Positions 35,010-44,810 of a DNA stretch of 54,249 bases are shown here, one piece after another. Positions within the stretch are counted from its first letter, which is position 1. Each line of letters opens with the position of its first letter. A model generated the notes under the pieces. It was not told the origin of the DNA. It saw only the letters and a program-made list of their open reading frames with translations, and ran no database searches. This DNA comes from Nitrospirota bacterium. Its GTDB lineage: Bacteria; Nitrospirota; Nitrospiria; SBBL01; JAADHI01. Where the stretch lies: NCBI GenBank assembly GCA_029261135.1, contig JAJDBX010000050.1, positions 1 to 54,249 of the forward strand, read 5' to 3'. The position numbers and the translations under genes are program-made.

Positions 35010-36023
35010 ATGCTTCATAAAAAAGATAAATATCGCGTCGCAATTATTGGGGCGACGGGCGTTGTCGGAGAGGAGATGTTAGAGATCTTGGCCTCCAGAA
35101 AATTCCCCATCGAAAAACTGTTCCTTTTTGCTTCTGAGCGATCTGCCGGAAAGACCTACAGCTTCTTTGAAGAGGAGTTGTGTGTTGAAAATCTTGAAGA
35201 CGCCGATTTTTCAAAAATTGATCTCATCTTGGGCGCAACCAGTAGTACTTTGGCCAGAACCTATACGCCCAAAGCTTTAAAGGCCGGATGTGTCATCATT
35301 GATAATTCAAGCGCTTTTCGGATGGAGCCCTTGGTGCCTTTGATTGTACCTGAAGTGAACGGTGCACTTGCGAACTTAGATCAAGCCATATTTGCAAACC
35401 CGAACTGTTCAACCGCGCAAATGGTCGTTGCACTCAAACCTCTTCACGATGCGGCAACGATTAAACGGGTCAACGTGACCACATTTCAATCGGTTTCAGG
35501 GACGGGAAAAGAGGCCATCGAAGAGCTGATGCAGCAGACGAAAGCGGTGCTTTCTTTTAAAGAACCGGAGTGCCATGTTTACTCGGAACAAATCGCTTTT
35601 AATTGTATTGTAAATTGGGATTGTGACCCTGAAACGGGGGATACTGAAGAGGAAGAGAAAATTGTTGCCGAGACAAGAAAAATCTTCGACGACCCAAATT
35701 TTCGAATCAGTGCAACGACCGTACGGGTTCCTGTTTTTCGCTCTCATGGGCAATCGATCTCCATTGAAACAGAAAAAAAACTGTCTTTAAATGAAGCCCG
35801 TGCCATTCTTGCCGAAGCACCTGGGATTACAGTATTAGACGACCCTGCACGAAAAGTCTACCCCACCCCGCTGGACACAGTGGGTCAAGACAATGTCTAT
35901 GTTGGACGGGTGCGTGAGGATCAGTCCACAAAAAATGGCCTGCATCTTTGGGTGGTTGCCGACAATCTGAGAAAAGGTGCTGCACTCAACGCTATTCAAA
36001 TCGCAGAATGTTTAATACAATAA
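35010..36023 (+). CDS. asd: Aspartate-semialdehyde dehydrogenase
   Basis: Asd reduces aspartyl phosphate to aspartate semialdehyde for lysine, threonine, methionine and diaminopimelate. The 337-residue protein has the NADP-binding GATGVVGEEM (14-23) and catalytic Cys133 in FANPNCSTAQ. The segment RVPVFRSHGQSISIE holds the conserved His. It follows leuB by 25 nt and is probably the last gene of the operon. No terminator is obvious before the converging lipoprotein gene. Confidence 0.97.
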   Translation: MLHKKDKYRVAIIGATGVVGEEMLEILASRKFPIEKLFLFASERSAGKTYSFFEEELCVENLEDADFSKIDLILGATSSTLARTYTPKALKAGCVIIDNSSAFRMEPLVPLIVPEVNGALANLDQAIFANPNCSTAQMVVALKPLHDAATIKRVNVTTFQSVSGTGKEAIEELMQQTKAVLSFKEPECHVYSEQIAFNCIVNWDCDPETGDTEEEEKIVAETRKIFDDPNFRISATTVRVPVFRSHGQSISIETEKKLSLNEARAILAEAPGITVLDDPARKVYPTPLDTVGQDNVYVGRVREDQSTKNGLHLWVVADNLRKGAALNAIQIAECLIQ

Positions 36024-36048
36024 TAGCCTAACCTTTGTCAGAAATTTC

Positions 36049-36993
36049 TTAGGAAGTTCCCCTTAAAAAATCGATATCCAGTCTTACTTTTTGGGCTGCG
36101 CCTTCTCCCTCCGCGTCGCGCACGACTAGAGTCACGTGATGGACGCCGCTGATCTCATCGGGTATCTTCCACTGGAAGAGGCCTGTTTTTTGATCAACGA
36201 CCATGCCCGCTTGAGGGTCTTGAATGCTGTATTGGAGCAGGTCTCCATCGGGATCACTTGCCTTTACGGGGTAAAAATAGATCCCGTTTTTAAATTGATG
36301 CGGCGGATTAGAGGTGATCGAGGGGCGACGGTTGCTACTTTTTAGATTGAGTGATTCAAAAGGCTTTCCTGCTTCCCTTCCATCATGGGGTGTGACGAGC
36401 ACTGTGATCTTGTCGCCCTTTTTTAAATCTTCAAAGGTGACTTTGTCTCCATATTTCGAAAAAATCGGTTCTCCATTTTTCCGCCACTCGTATTCATAGG
36501 CAATGTGATCTCCTTCGGTATCGAAACCGGTGACGATTGCATTGATGGCTTCCCCTGGCCGAAAGGGTTGAGGAAGTAACTGAATAGAGACAATTTTCGG
36601 CGGGCTATTTTTAACAATCGATGCTGCTGTTTTAAAAGGAGGGCCATCGTTGTAACCGTCATTCGGAATAATTTGAACCGAGACGGTATCTCCACGCTTT
36701 AAAAGATGTGCGGGGAGTTCGCGTTCATGGTGGACCAATTTTTTATTGACAAACCATTCGTATTGATAGGTGATGGCGTCGCGTTCTTGGTCTTGACTCT
36801 GGGCTGTTGCGACCACAGCATCCCCTTGTTTTAATTTCGAGGGGAAAAATTCTGCTGAGACCACCCTGGGTGCCTGGTTGACCCTGAGTGATTTTTCTTC
36901 AGACAAGCTGCAGCCCGTTAGCCCCAGTAGTCCCATGGTTCCGATGAGTATCAGCACGCTAATACTCTCCCTCGTTTTCTTTTGTGCTTTCAC
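36049..36993 (-). CDS. Lipoprotein with Ig-like/PKD-like repeats, pilus-cluster associated
   Basis: The 314-residue protein has a lipobox (LTGC, C28). Two tandem modules of about 90 residues follow, each with the pattern NxxPxIVSxxxxPxxxxxGDxIxAxxxGxDxEGDxIxYxYEWxxNG, and then a third cadherin-like module with ASDPDGDLLQYSI. These are Ig-like or PKD-like extracellular repeats. It is the last gene of the minor-pilin/PilY1 group, 65 nt after pilY1 on the same strand. It may anchor or guide the tip adhesin at the outer membrane. Function is inferred from position only. Confidence 0.7.
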   Translation of the reverse strand: MKAQKKTRESISVLILIGTMGLLGLTGCSLSEEKSLRVNQAPRVVSAEFFPSKLKQGDAVVATAQSQDQERDAITYQYEWFVNKKLVHHERELPAHLLKRGDTVSVQIIPNDGYNDGPPFKTAASIVKNSPPKIVSIQLLPQPFRPGEAINAIVTGFDTEGDHIAYEYEWRKNGEPIFSKYGDKVTFEDLKKGDKITVLVTPHDGREAGKPFESLNLKSSNRRPSITSNPPHQFKNGIYFYPVKASDPDGDLLQYSIQDPQAGMVVDQKTGLFQWKIPDEISGVHHVTLVVRDAEGEGAAQKVRLDIDFLRGTS

Positions 36994-37058
36994 GTCCGAT
37001 CTCCTCTATTTAATGCCTTGCTTGAGGTCTAAATTCTTCACTGGAAGATTTCGGCCCC

Positions 37059-40000
37059 TCAGAAATCACGCCATCCTTTCACCCCGCTTCGAATGCTTAA
37101 GGCTGGATCGCCGCAGACTTCTGTAATCGTCCCTGTACTTTGCTGGACAAAGCCTTTCACCCCACCTTGACAGGTTCCGCTTCCACCTCCGCCACTTGAT
37201 GAGCCGATGTGAATCCCTATGCCAGATGGCATGCCCTGTCCCAAGGATTTTTCGTCGTCAATGACAACGGCAGGACTCCCCGAAGCGGGTGGATCATCTC
37301 CAAAAGCCGATTTTGTATAACTGGTGCCTGTTTCATAAAAGAGGGCGTGAATATAGCTGTCACCGCCTGCGGTACATGCGTCTCCATTGGGGATAAATGT
37401 CGTAAAGAAAACAGTTCCTCCCAAAACACTGGCTTTTGCAAGTACTCGTTCTTTTGAGTCCAAATCGATATACCAACCTTCTTTTGTGAGGGAGGTATTC
37501 AAGACATCAGCGAATGTCGAATCTGTCCCTATGCCTGCACCCGTGACGGTTGCATCCGTCTTTACATCAATCAAAGTCGTGTTCCTCAGTTCTGAGGTGA
37601 TTCTCGTTGTTGTGCAGGTTAAGGTGGCAGATGAATCATTCCAGCAGGGGTCTTTAATGCCGTAAAATCGTTGTTGGGTGGTATCGCTTTGGTCCACCGT
37701 GTTGAAATAGCGCCCTGTTCCGAAATAGACCCACAATTTATTGTTTAAGCCAAATGATGCTGTAGGCGCTGCGACAATAGGGCCAGGATTGGCTTGGTAT
37801 AAACTCGATAAGACCCAATCATTTGGATCGAGTTTGTTTTGTATGTTGAGCCGAAACATGTCTCCCCGCCAAGCGCCCACACCCGTTTGGTAAGAACTCC
37901 CAATGTATGCGACATTGCTTGTAAAATCGAGGTCGGCATCGACATTAATGGCATCACCCATAAATGCATTGCTTAAAGTCGTGGCAATATTTTTTTCCAA
38001 TGCCCCGGTCGCCAGGTTGACGATTTTAATGGTCGCCGTGTTGGTGCTGGTGCCGTCATATGTTGTGGGTCCGGAGCCCACCATAAACAGCCATTTGGTG
38101 GTGGTGCCATCTGAAACACGAAGCACCGTCGGGCTTGATGTTGTAAGACCGAGGTCTGTATCGGTAAAACTGGCGAGTAATACTGGATCCTTTTCTGGAT
38201 CGGTAATATCCAAAACAAAATAAGCCGACGTAAAGGTTCTTGTCGTGGGTGTCGGGAAATTGCTATCGCTTACGGTCATGTCCTTTCCCCCCATGCGCAT
38301 GCCGCCAATCAAAATGGTTCCCCAGCCATTGGGATGGTCGATACCTGTGGTCGGATCAACTCCCGCTGTAAAGATCTTGGCATCGGTGACCTTGGGTTTG
38401 AGATCCACATAATAGACATGGGTGTATGAGGGCATTGTGGACCATTTTAGGTGGGGGAGCAATTCATAGGGCACATAGGACCAAAGTTCTTCTCCCAGGA
38501 CTTTGCCTGAGCCGGGGTCAAAGCGTCCATGCTCCACTTTTGTTGTCGTTGTTGCGTCGTCTCCCGACGTGTAAAATCCCGCGTTGAAGGCATGCAGCAT
38601 CCCGTCGTTTCCGCCCACATAGACGACGTTTCGACGATCTTTGTATTTTTTGTAATAGTCTATGTAGCCTGGGGCTTTATTCCCATAAAGCAGGTCATAA
38701 CGTTCTCTGGGTGCTGAAACGGTTACTGGCGTGGAATAAATAATATCTCCCAATTTCCAAACCTTTGTCGCGCCGCTGACGGTGAGCTCTCTATCCCGCA
38801 TGCCAGTGATCTGATCGCCGCGAATAAAGTTAATGATGTTGCCTGATTCAGTATCATCGCTTGCGCGAAGGTAGGGTTTTAGTGTTGTTTTTCTCGTGTC
38901 GTCAAATGAAACGAATTCTCCGGAATCGACAACACCATCATGATCTGCATTTATCCAAGTCCACACTTTACGAGAAGAGGATGTTTTAAGGGCCAGTTGT
39001 TTACCTGCTTCCCAAATCGGGCGGATCTGATCAATGTCTACGGTATCGTTCGGCGTCGCGAAATCATTAATTCCATCCGCATCTGTGTCTGTGTTTAAAT
39101 CTGCCTTGCCGTCCCCATCTGCGTCTAAATATCGATCAACGACTGTCTGACCCGTGCTAGAGTCAAAGCGGCTTCTTACAATCTTGTCATCAGAATAAAC
39201 AAGCGTGCCACTCAGGTCTGTATCTTCTCTCAGATTGCCAAAGGTATCTAGAAAAAGGCCATGCAGGAAACCGATCCACTTTTTCTCAAGCCCTGCTTCA
39301 ATTTTTGATGGGTAGAAATAGGCTTGATAGAGCGCGCCTTCCCCCTCGCCGGATGTTGCCAACACGGAGACCGATGTGCCGGAAGAGGAGCGATTTAAGA
39401 TATCGGTCAGGGCAGCGGTGAGTTGTGATTCTAAATTTAAGGGATTTGCAGCATCAAAAAAGGTGTCTGGTTCGCCGTCTGAATCTTCATCCCATTCCCC
39501 GACAAGATTGGGGGTTTTTGTGCTGTCCGCATCGTCAAAACCGCCATATTTTGCGGCGTACCAGAGTGGACTTTTTAGGAAACCCGCTGTGGTCCCGGTG
39601 ACGGCAAAGGTGCGTTCGACGACTGCGGTTTCGTTTCCGTCATATCGGTCGCAATCATTACTTCCGGCGCTGCCGCCGCAACGCACTTCATAATATTCAC
39701 CGCCACCCGTTACGCCGCTGATGCTGTATCCGGCAAAGCCGAGATGTCCCGCTGCAGCATACACGCCCTTGGTTTTGACGGTAATGGTTGTTGCACCAGT
39801 TTTAACATAGAGACGGTTTCGGATATCGAGATCATAATCCCAGCCATATTCAGCGTCGTCCCACATGACGTCATAACAAGCGGTGTATCCATTTCCTTGT
39901 TCAGTTGTCCAATCAGAATCGTTTTGACAAAGTTGAAAATCAACGATGGCCCCTTTGGAGTTGTCTCCGCCGAATCCTTGTGAAGCGCAGCCGGAGAAGC

Positions 40001-41765
40001 TTGTGTTGGGGCAGCCATCATGAAAAATGGGAACGATGACGGCTTTGCTTCCGCTGACCGTATACTCGAGATTGGGTGCAGCTGATCCAGTGGATATGGC
40101 AAAGGTGGTCATGAACTGGTTCCCAGCGACATCGCTTCGAAGATCAGTTGTTTTTGCGTAGTTTGCGAGTCCCGCAATATAATAAGATCCTTGTTTTGTG
40201 GGTTCTTCGATGCAAAGCCCTCGAATGCTTTTAAATGAGGCTGTTTTTGATGAACAAGCCCGGTCAAATGTCCCCGCCGACTCACCGACAAAAGCAGACC
40301 CGATACCTTCTAGCGCATCAATATTTGTATTGTCCATCATAGTTTGAACATTTGCCCAGCTGGGTGAATCTGTTGAACTGAAGGATCCCCAATAGGCTCC
40401 GGGGAGATCATCGGAGTCATAGGATGGGAATTCATCGCTTAATATCAGGGCAAAAGGTTTGGAGCAGGCGGGACAGCTGGCGTAAGGATCAGACCATGAT
40501 GACTCGGTATCGAGAGAAGAGAAGCCCGGATCAGAGTTTGGAGAGGCCTGATATCCGGGTGAGGGTCCTCCCATGTTTTTGAAGTACCGGATGGTTTCAT
40601 AGAGCATCTCACCCACAGGGTTGCCCCAACTGGTGCAAACGCCGTTGGACAAAACGGCGGGTTCAGAGGGCACACAAGTCCCCTCTGAACCCCCTAAATC
40701 ATACCAACCAGAGGTGTAGTTGTATTGTGTGATTTTAAGTTGATCGAGTGTTTTGATAATTCTGGCCGAGCCTTTGATTTGTCCATTCCCGTTGTCGACT
40801 TCATTATTCGCATCGGTAATATTGCTTCTAACGACACCTCCGCTGACATTTGCGCCAAAACTTCCGGTGATTAATCCAAACTTCATCGCGATGGTATCAT
40901 CTGAGGGACTGACTGTCCCGTTCCGGTTTATGCCCATTTTCTGCATCAGTCCAGAGGGTTTATACCTTGAAGCAGCGTATTCTAAGCAGTTCGTTTCGAG
41001 CATCCCGGTGACGCAAACTTGAACATTTACATTTAAGGTGGCGGTAATTGATAGGTTCGAGCCTCCGGGCTCTTCTTTCACACACTGCCTTCCTTCTCCT
41101 CCGGCGGCAAAGGGGAAATTTCCATTAATGACTAAGAGTAGGGATGAGGTTTCGGTTTTACTTGTATTTGTGTTGCAGAGGCTAATTTCGCTCCAAAGAT
41201 AAGGGGTGAGGGATGAGATATCACCTCCGGTGTAGGCTTTTACCCAAGAGTGCGCATCTCGTGGCAATAGATTTCTCCCTAGGACGGTTGTCGTGCTGGT
41301 ATCAGTCTTCCGCGTACCGCCATAAAGCACTCTCCTTAGGATATCAATGCGGCTCATTGTGGCCCAATTTAAAAAGTTTCCGCTCCATTTTCCAGAACAG
41401 TAATGATTATTTGTTCCAGTGGCCAGGTTTTGGGGTTCAAAGCGTTTTGATCCGCCACCGACATAGTTATAGCATTTTAGAGGATCGAAATAGCCGTAAT
41501 ATTCGATAGTGTCTTTATAGGTCGAATCGATAACACCGTCGTTATCAAGGTCTATAATATCGTTGTAAGCCTTGTAGAAGAGCTTGTGATTTTTTGACAT
41601 GACAAACATCGTGAGTGGCGGTGCGGCCGTTGTGATAAAAGGTGGTGAAGCGGTATAATCGCTTAATGATATTGTTTGAGCGGATGCCGTCGTCGGCTTT
41701 AATATCGCGACAGTGACAAGCCCCAGTAAGACCACTCCTAGTTTTTTTAATGAATGTTGTTTCAT
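37059..41765 (-). CDS. pilY1: PilY1-type pilus-tip adhesin and assembly protein
   Basis: PilY1 sits at the type IV pilus tip, primes pilus assembly with the minor pilins, and acts in adhesion and surface sensing. The 1568-residue product starts at the ATG ending at 41765 (GAGAGGG upstream; the TTG 15 nt earlier is within that ribosome-binding region). It has a signal peptide, Asp-rich EF-hand-like loops (DLDNDGVID at 72-80 and a run of DxDxDG repeats around 880), and a C-terminal PilY1 beta-propeller region with VYVGGNDGMLHAFNAG. It ends in a Gly/Ser-rich stretch and a short Cys-containing tail. The order fimT-pilV-pilW-pilX-small gene-pilY1 matches known clusters. Confidence 0.95.
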   Translation of the reverse strand: MKQHSLKKLGVVLLGLVTVAILKPTTASAQTISLSDYTASPPFITTAAPPLTMFVMSKNHKLFYKAYNDIIDLDNDGVIDSTYKDTIEYYGYFDPLKCYNYVGGGSKRFEPQNLATGTNNHYCSGKWSGNFLNWATMSRIDILRRVLYGGTRKTDTSTTTVLGRNLLPRDAHSWVKAYTGGDISSLTPYLWSEISLCNTNTSKTETSSLLLVINGNFPFAAGGEGRQCVKEEPGGSNLSITATLNVNVQVCVTGMLETNCLEYAASRYKPSGLMQKMGINRNGTVSPSDDTIAMKFGLITGSFGANVSGGVVRSNITDANNEVDNGNGQIKGSARIIKTLDQLKITQYNYTSGWYDLGGSEGTCVPSEPAVLSNGVCTSWGNPVGEMLYETIRYFKNMGGPSPGYQASPNSDPGFSSLDTESSWSDPYASCPACSKPFALILSDEFPSYDSDDLPGAYWGSFSSTDSPSWANVQTMMDNTNIDALEGIGSAFVGESAGTFDRACSSKTASFKSIRGLCIEEPTKQGSYYIAGLANYAKTTDLRSDVAGNQFMTTFAISTGSAAPNLEYTVSGSKAVIVPIFHDGCPNTSFSGCASQGFGGDNSKGAIVDFQLCQNDSDWTTEQGNGYTACYDVMWDDAEYGWDYDLDIRNRLYVKTGATTITVKTKGVYAAAGHLGFAGYSISGVTGGGEYYEVRCGGSAGSNDCDRYDGNETAVVERTFAVTGTTAGFLKSPLWYAAKYGGFDDADSTKTPNLVGEWDEDSDGEPDTFFDAANPLNLESQLTAALTDILNRSSSGTSVSVLATSGEGEGALYQAYFYPSKIEAGLEKKWIGFLHGLFLDTFGNLREDTDLSGTLVYSDDKIVRSRFDSSTGQTVVDRYLDADGDGKADLNTDTDADGINDFATPNDTVDIDQIRPIWEAGKQLALKTSSSRKVWTWINADHDGVVDSGEFVSFDDTRKTTLKPYLRASDDTESGNIINFIRGDQITGMRDRELTVSGATKVWKLGDIIYSTPVTVSAPRERYDLLYGNKAPGYIDYYKKYKDRRNVVYVGGNDGMLHAFNAGFYTSGDDATTTTKVEHGRFDPGSGKVLGEELWSYVPYELLPHLKWSTMPSYTHVYYVDLKPKVTDAKIFTAGVDPTTGIDHPNGWGTILIGGMRMGGKDMTVSDSNFPTPTTRTFTSAYFVLDITDPEKDPVLLASFTDTDLGLTTSSPTVLRVSDGTTTKWLFMVGSGPTTYDGTSTNTATIKIVNLATGALEKNIATTLSNAFMGDAINVDADLDFTSNVAYIGSSYQTGVGAWRGDMFRLNIQNKLDPNDWVLSSLYQANPGPIVAAPTASFGLNNKLWVYFGTGRYFNTVDQSDTTQQRFYGIKDPCWNDSSATLTCTTTRITSELRNTTLIDVKTDATVTGAGIGTDSTFADVLNTSLTKEGWYIDLDSKERVLAKASVLGGTVFFTTFIPNGDACTAGGDSYIHALFYETGTSYTKSAFGDDPPASGSPAVVIDDEKSLGQGMPSGIGIHIGSSSGGGGSGTCQGGVKGFVQQSTGTITEVCGDPALSIRSGVKGWRDF

Positions 41766-41786
41766 GATCAACCCTCTCAAATAAAA

Positions 41787-42083
41787 TTATCTGCTAAATC
41801 TTCTAATAACATCTGGCATGTCGATGCCTTTGAATAAAACTTTTTCCGCGTTGCCGAATGCATCCAAAAAGATGTGCACATTTCCTCTTTCATCAGGTTC
41901 AAGAGACTCTAAACCGATGATGACATTTTTCGAAAAATCGTAGTGCTGCCCATTTTTAAGTGTGATTCGGTGTCCGGTATAATGACGAACCATTCCCCAA
42001 ATGCCTTCTTCCGTGGCCATTGAAGGGATGGTGAGCGACAGTGCAAAAATGACGGTTAATAAAACGAATACTGCTTTTTTCAT
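41787..42083 (-). CDS. Small secreted protein between pilX and pilY1 (PilY2 position)
   Basis: The start is the ATG ending at 42083 with AAGGAG 6 nt upstream; the earlier in-frame ATG lacks this. The 98-residue protein has a signal peptide (cleavage near PSMA) and a small beta-rich domain, GIWGMVRHYTGHRITLKNGQHYDFS and so on. It has the size and place of PilY2 in the Pseudomonas cluster and a similar RITLKNGxxYxFS-type feel, but I cannot claim homology. It lies 21 nt before pilY1. Confidence 0.7.
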   Translation of the reverse strand: MKKAVFVLLTVIFALSLTIPSMATEEGIWGMVRHYTGHRITLKNGQHYDFSKNVIIGLESLEPDERGNVHIFLDAFGNAEKVLFKGIDMPDVIRRFSR

Positions 42084-42122
42084 GGTGTTCTCCTTATACA
42101 TTTTATATCTAATATTTTTGTC

Positions 42123-42713
42123 TTATTTTTGGCAGGCCCCTGAAAGCACACAGTTGTAATGATTGGTAATCAGCCCCGTTGCCTCTCCGACCGTTGCTTC
42201 TGAGACAAGCTGGTAGTAAACTTCTGCCCCTCCCCCTGCTGCGCCAGCCGCATTCCCTTCATTCCCCGCCGCAAACTCTACGGCGCTGCCTGTTTTGAGT
42301 TTTGTAAAGAGGTAGTCAATATCCATATTGACTATATTTGTCCCAAGTGTGATCTGGATATCGGGTCCTGTTGCTCCCGTGAGTGTGACGGCGTCGGCTT
42401 CTATGGTGTGATTGATGATTTCATTTTGAAGGTTTGCCGCAGCGACCACTGGGCCATTAACACCTGAAAGATAAGTGGCTGGGATTGCACCGGCGAGTAT
42501 GGTGTCTTCCAGCACGGCGACCTGTGGTTCGATCCCGGCTTCCTGGTTGTTAATTCTTGTTTCGTAGATCCGCTCATTTCGGGCTGTTTTGTTTTCTATA
42601 GAGGTGATTGAAATTGAGGTGAGTCCGATGACTGTGAGGACGACGAGAAACAGCAGCATGGAGATCAATGCGACGCCTTTTTCGTTTTGTGTTATACAAT
42701 GTCTAATCTTCAT
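42123..42713 (-). CDS. pilX: Minor pilin PilX-like
   Basis: The 196-residue protein has a 13-residue leader ending in Gly, then VALISMLLFLVVLTVIGLTSISITSIENKTARNE, the PilX N-terminal pattern of a hydrophobic helix followed by a conserved Glu and AxNE. Residue +5 is not the Glu seen in major pilins, as in several PilX proteins. The C-terminal domain contains two cysteines (CVLSGAC) and Gly/Ala-rich loops. It belongs to the priming complex with PilV, PilW, FimT and PilY1. Confidence 0.88.
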   Translation of the reverse strand: MKIRHCITQNEKGVALISMLLFLVVLTVIGLTSISITSIENKTARNERIYETRINNQEAGIEPQVAVLEDTILAGAIPATYLSGVNGPVVAAANLQNEIINHTIEADAVTLTGATGPDIQITLGTNIVNMDIDYLFTKLKTGSAVEFAAGNEGNAAGAAGGGAEVYYQLVSEATVGEATGLITNHYNCVLSGACQK

Positions 42714-42730
42714 GTTGATCGTGTCCTTTC

Positions 42731-43639
42731 TTAGGGCAATCCAATATTATGTGGTCGTACAATCCGCGTTAGAACACGGCTACGAAAGGGTTGATATGCT
42801 GCGAGCGTGTATCCCGCATCTCCTGTGGGGTCATGATCTTCTAGCGTGACGGCCGCGCCATTGATGTAGCGGTCATCGGATTGATTGGTCTGCACAAAAA
42901 GAGAAACACGGACGAGTCGAATGGAAGCGGGGTCGGTGGTTGTATTCACGAAATCGCCTGTATCAAATCCACCACTTAAGTTCGCATCATCAATTAAGTT
43001 GTCGCCGTCGGCATCCAGGGCATAGGCAAACTGCATGTCAAGAACGCCGCTGGCTAAAACACTTGCAACGCCTCCGACGCTTCGTGACAATTCCCGTGTA
43101 CCGGTGTTGACATCATATTCAACGCATGTGGGATTCAATATTTGTGTTCCGATGGGAAAGCCTTCTCCCGATGCGTCAATGGCTGGGGAGATCGTCGGGT
43201 TGGTTCCTGCAGCAGCGGTCGTGGTTTTTATGCCATTGATAGAGATTGTGCCTGCTGTCAGTGCGCTCGCGACTGTGATTTTTGTATCTCCCGGTGCCGC
43301 AGCCACCGTCAGGGTTGTGAGGACATTGCCCATGCTTGCCATGCTAATTTGATCAGGGCCGGTGCTTAAATTGGTCGGGGTAATTGCATTTGTGCAGGTG
43401 CTCGCAGAAGTTGTTCCGTAGCCGGCCATAGAAATATCACGTACAAGGGTGAGCATTGCAGCTCGGATGTCCTGCTGTACATCGGTCAGTTCTGAATTGA
43501 CGACAGCTGAGCGATTCATGTTATTAAAGAAATCAGAGCCAGAAGACATGACAACCATAAAAATGACTGAAGCAATCATAAACTCTATAAGCGTAAAGCC
43601 TTGTTGGTTTGATTTCTTTCCAAGAATGTGCATGTCCAT
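42731..43639 (-). CDS. pilW: Minor pilin PilW-like
   Basis: The 302-residue prepilin has a 14-residue leader and the class III cleavage site QQG/FTLIEFMIASVIFM with Glu at +5. The segment DVQQDIRAAMLTLVRDISMAGYG, typical of PilW, lies around residues 58-80. Its large size is normal for PilW. It lies between pilV (20 nt) and pilX (17 nt). Confidence 0.92.
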   Translation of the reverse strand: MDMHILGKKSNQQGFTLIEFMIASVIFMVVMSSGSDFFNNMNRSAVVNSELTDVQQDIRAAMLTLVRDISMAGYGTTSASTCTNAITPTNLSTGPDQISMASMGNVLTTLTVAAAPGDTKITVASALTAGTISINGIKTTTAAAGTNPTISPAIDASGEGFPIGTQILNPTCVEYDVNTGTRELSRSVGGVASVLASGVLDMQFAYALDADGDNLIDDANLSGGFDTGDFVNTTTDPASIRLVRVSLFVQTNQSDDRYINGAAVTLEDHDPTGDAGYTLAAYQPFRSRVLTRIVRPHNIGLP

Positions 43640-43659
43640 TTATCTGATCTCACTTCAGG

Positions 43660-44157
43660 TTAAAGGATAGATGTCATCATGGTGACGGAAAAATTTCGAG
43701 TGCTTCCCGGCCATGTGATGTTAACGGTGACGTCGTTTCTGTTGAGTGGATTGGTCGCGGGTTGTGTGACGGTCACCGTGCCTACCCCACCGGGTAGATA
43801 TTGTTCAATACGCGCCTTCCATTGATCGTAATCTCCCCGTGCCTGCCACGCCGTGGTGGGTGGTTGTGTTGCTGAATTATTCGTATCGATGTCGTCATAA
43901 TCAGTGACATCAAGAGCGGTGGTGGGAACCCCCGGCATTTTTAAACGAATTCTCTCCATCATTTCATCAGCCAAGTTTGTGGCAATACTCATTTTGCTCC
44001 CATTGACCGTTCCTTGCATTGCAGCATCTTGCATCACTGCAATGCCAAGTAGGCCAATCGATAAGATGACAACCGATATCATAACTTCCAGAAGGGTGAA
44101 GCCTTTATCATTTTTTTCTCTGATTTTATTGATCTTACCTTTAAGTATCATGTTCAT
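43660..44157 (-). CDS. pilV: Minor pilin PilV-like
   Basis: The 165-residue prepilin has the site DKG/FTLLEVMISVVILSIGLLGIA, with G19 before the cleavage, then the PilV-type ATNLADEMMERIRLK segment. The leader is longer than usual (19 residues); a second Met at position 3 does not change that much. The C-terminal domain is beta-rich with WPGSTRNFSVTM. It follows fimT after 4 nt. Confidence 0.92.
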   Translation of the reverse strand: MNMILKGKINKIREKNDKGFTLLEVMISVVILSIGLLGIAVMQDAAMQGTVNGSKMSIATNLADEMMERIRLKMPGVPTTALDVTDYDDIDTNNSATQPPTTAWQARGDYDQWKARIEQYLPGGVGTVTVTQPATNPLNRNDVTVNITWPGSTRNFSVTMMTSIL

Positions 44158-44161
44158 ATCC

Positions 44162-44611
44162 TCAGGTATTTTGCATAACGATAGAGACTTTTCCGCTGGT
44201 CGTTATTGTCAGGACATATCGGGTATTTTGCTGTTCCAGGCTATCGAGGTTGATGACCTGATTTCCTGCGCCCCCCGTAGTTCTTTGCCCAAAGGCGTTG
44301 AAAGTGATCGACACGGGCAACCCGCCATTGACACTCACGTCGGATGGAAAAGGTTCTGTCGGGATGATCGTGTTTGTTGTGACATACTCTGTGACTCCGC
44401 CGTTATTCTGTAGTGTGAGGGTAATTGCGGTGTTTCTTTCCATGGCGGAGAGTTTTGCCAAAGTTAAATTGGAAGATAGATTTCTGGCCGTATCTTTAAA
44501 TTCGTAACGCGCGTTCCATGTCAGATAATTTGGAATGGCAATGCCAACGAGGATGCCAAGAATGGCCACTGCCACCATGAGTTCTAAAAGTGTGAACCCT
44601 TTTTTATTCAT
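44162..44611 (-). CDS. fimT: Minor pilin FimT/FimU (GspH family)
   Basis: The 149-residue prepilin has a very short leader MNKKG and the mature helix FTLLELMVAVAILGILVGIAIPNY, then the GspH/FimT segment LSSNLTLAKLSAMERNTAITLTL. It is the first gene of the minor-pilin operon. A sigma-54-type promoter lies about 60 nt upstream and GGGAG precedes the ATG. Confidence 0.93.
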   Translation of the reverse strand: MNKKGFTLLELMVAVAILGILVGIAIPNYLTWNARYEFKDTARNLSSNLTLAKLSAMERNTAITLTLQNNGGVTEYVTTNTIIPTEPFPSDVSVNGGLPVSITFNAFGQRTTGGAGNQVINLDSLEQQNTRYVLTITTSGKVSIVMQNT

Positions 44612-44672
44612 AACCCGAATCTCCCGGTTTTTTGTTTGCTTATCGCTTCTTTTTTTATGTCCTCTCTCGGAA

Positions 44673-44690
44673 TTTGCAACTAGTGTGCCC
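44673..44690 (-). promoter_or_regulatory. Sigma-54 promoter of the minor-pilin operon
   Basis: Read on the minus strand, GGGCACA (44690-44684), CTAG, then TTGCAAA (44679-44673) matches the sigma-54 consensus TGGCACG-N4-TTGCA. The GG and GC doublets have the required 10-nt separation. The start would be near 44662, about 50 nt before the fimT ATG. Pilin genes controlled by PilR use this sigma factor in other bacteria. Confidence 0.75.
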
Positions 44691-44810
44691 AGTCATTTTT
44701 TTTGGGCCAATCATTTTATAATCTATTTAATTACAATGAGTTATGTTATTTATATTAATCGAGCCCTGAATGAGATCAGGGGAGATATAGGTAGAGCACT
44801 ATGAAAAAAT

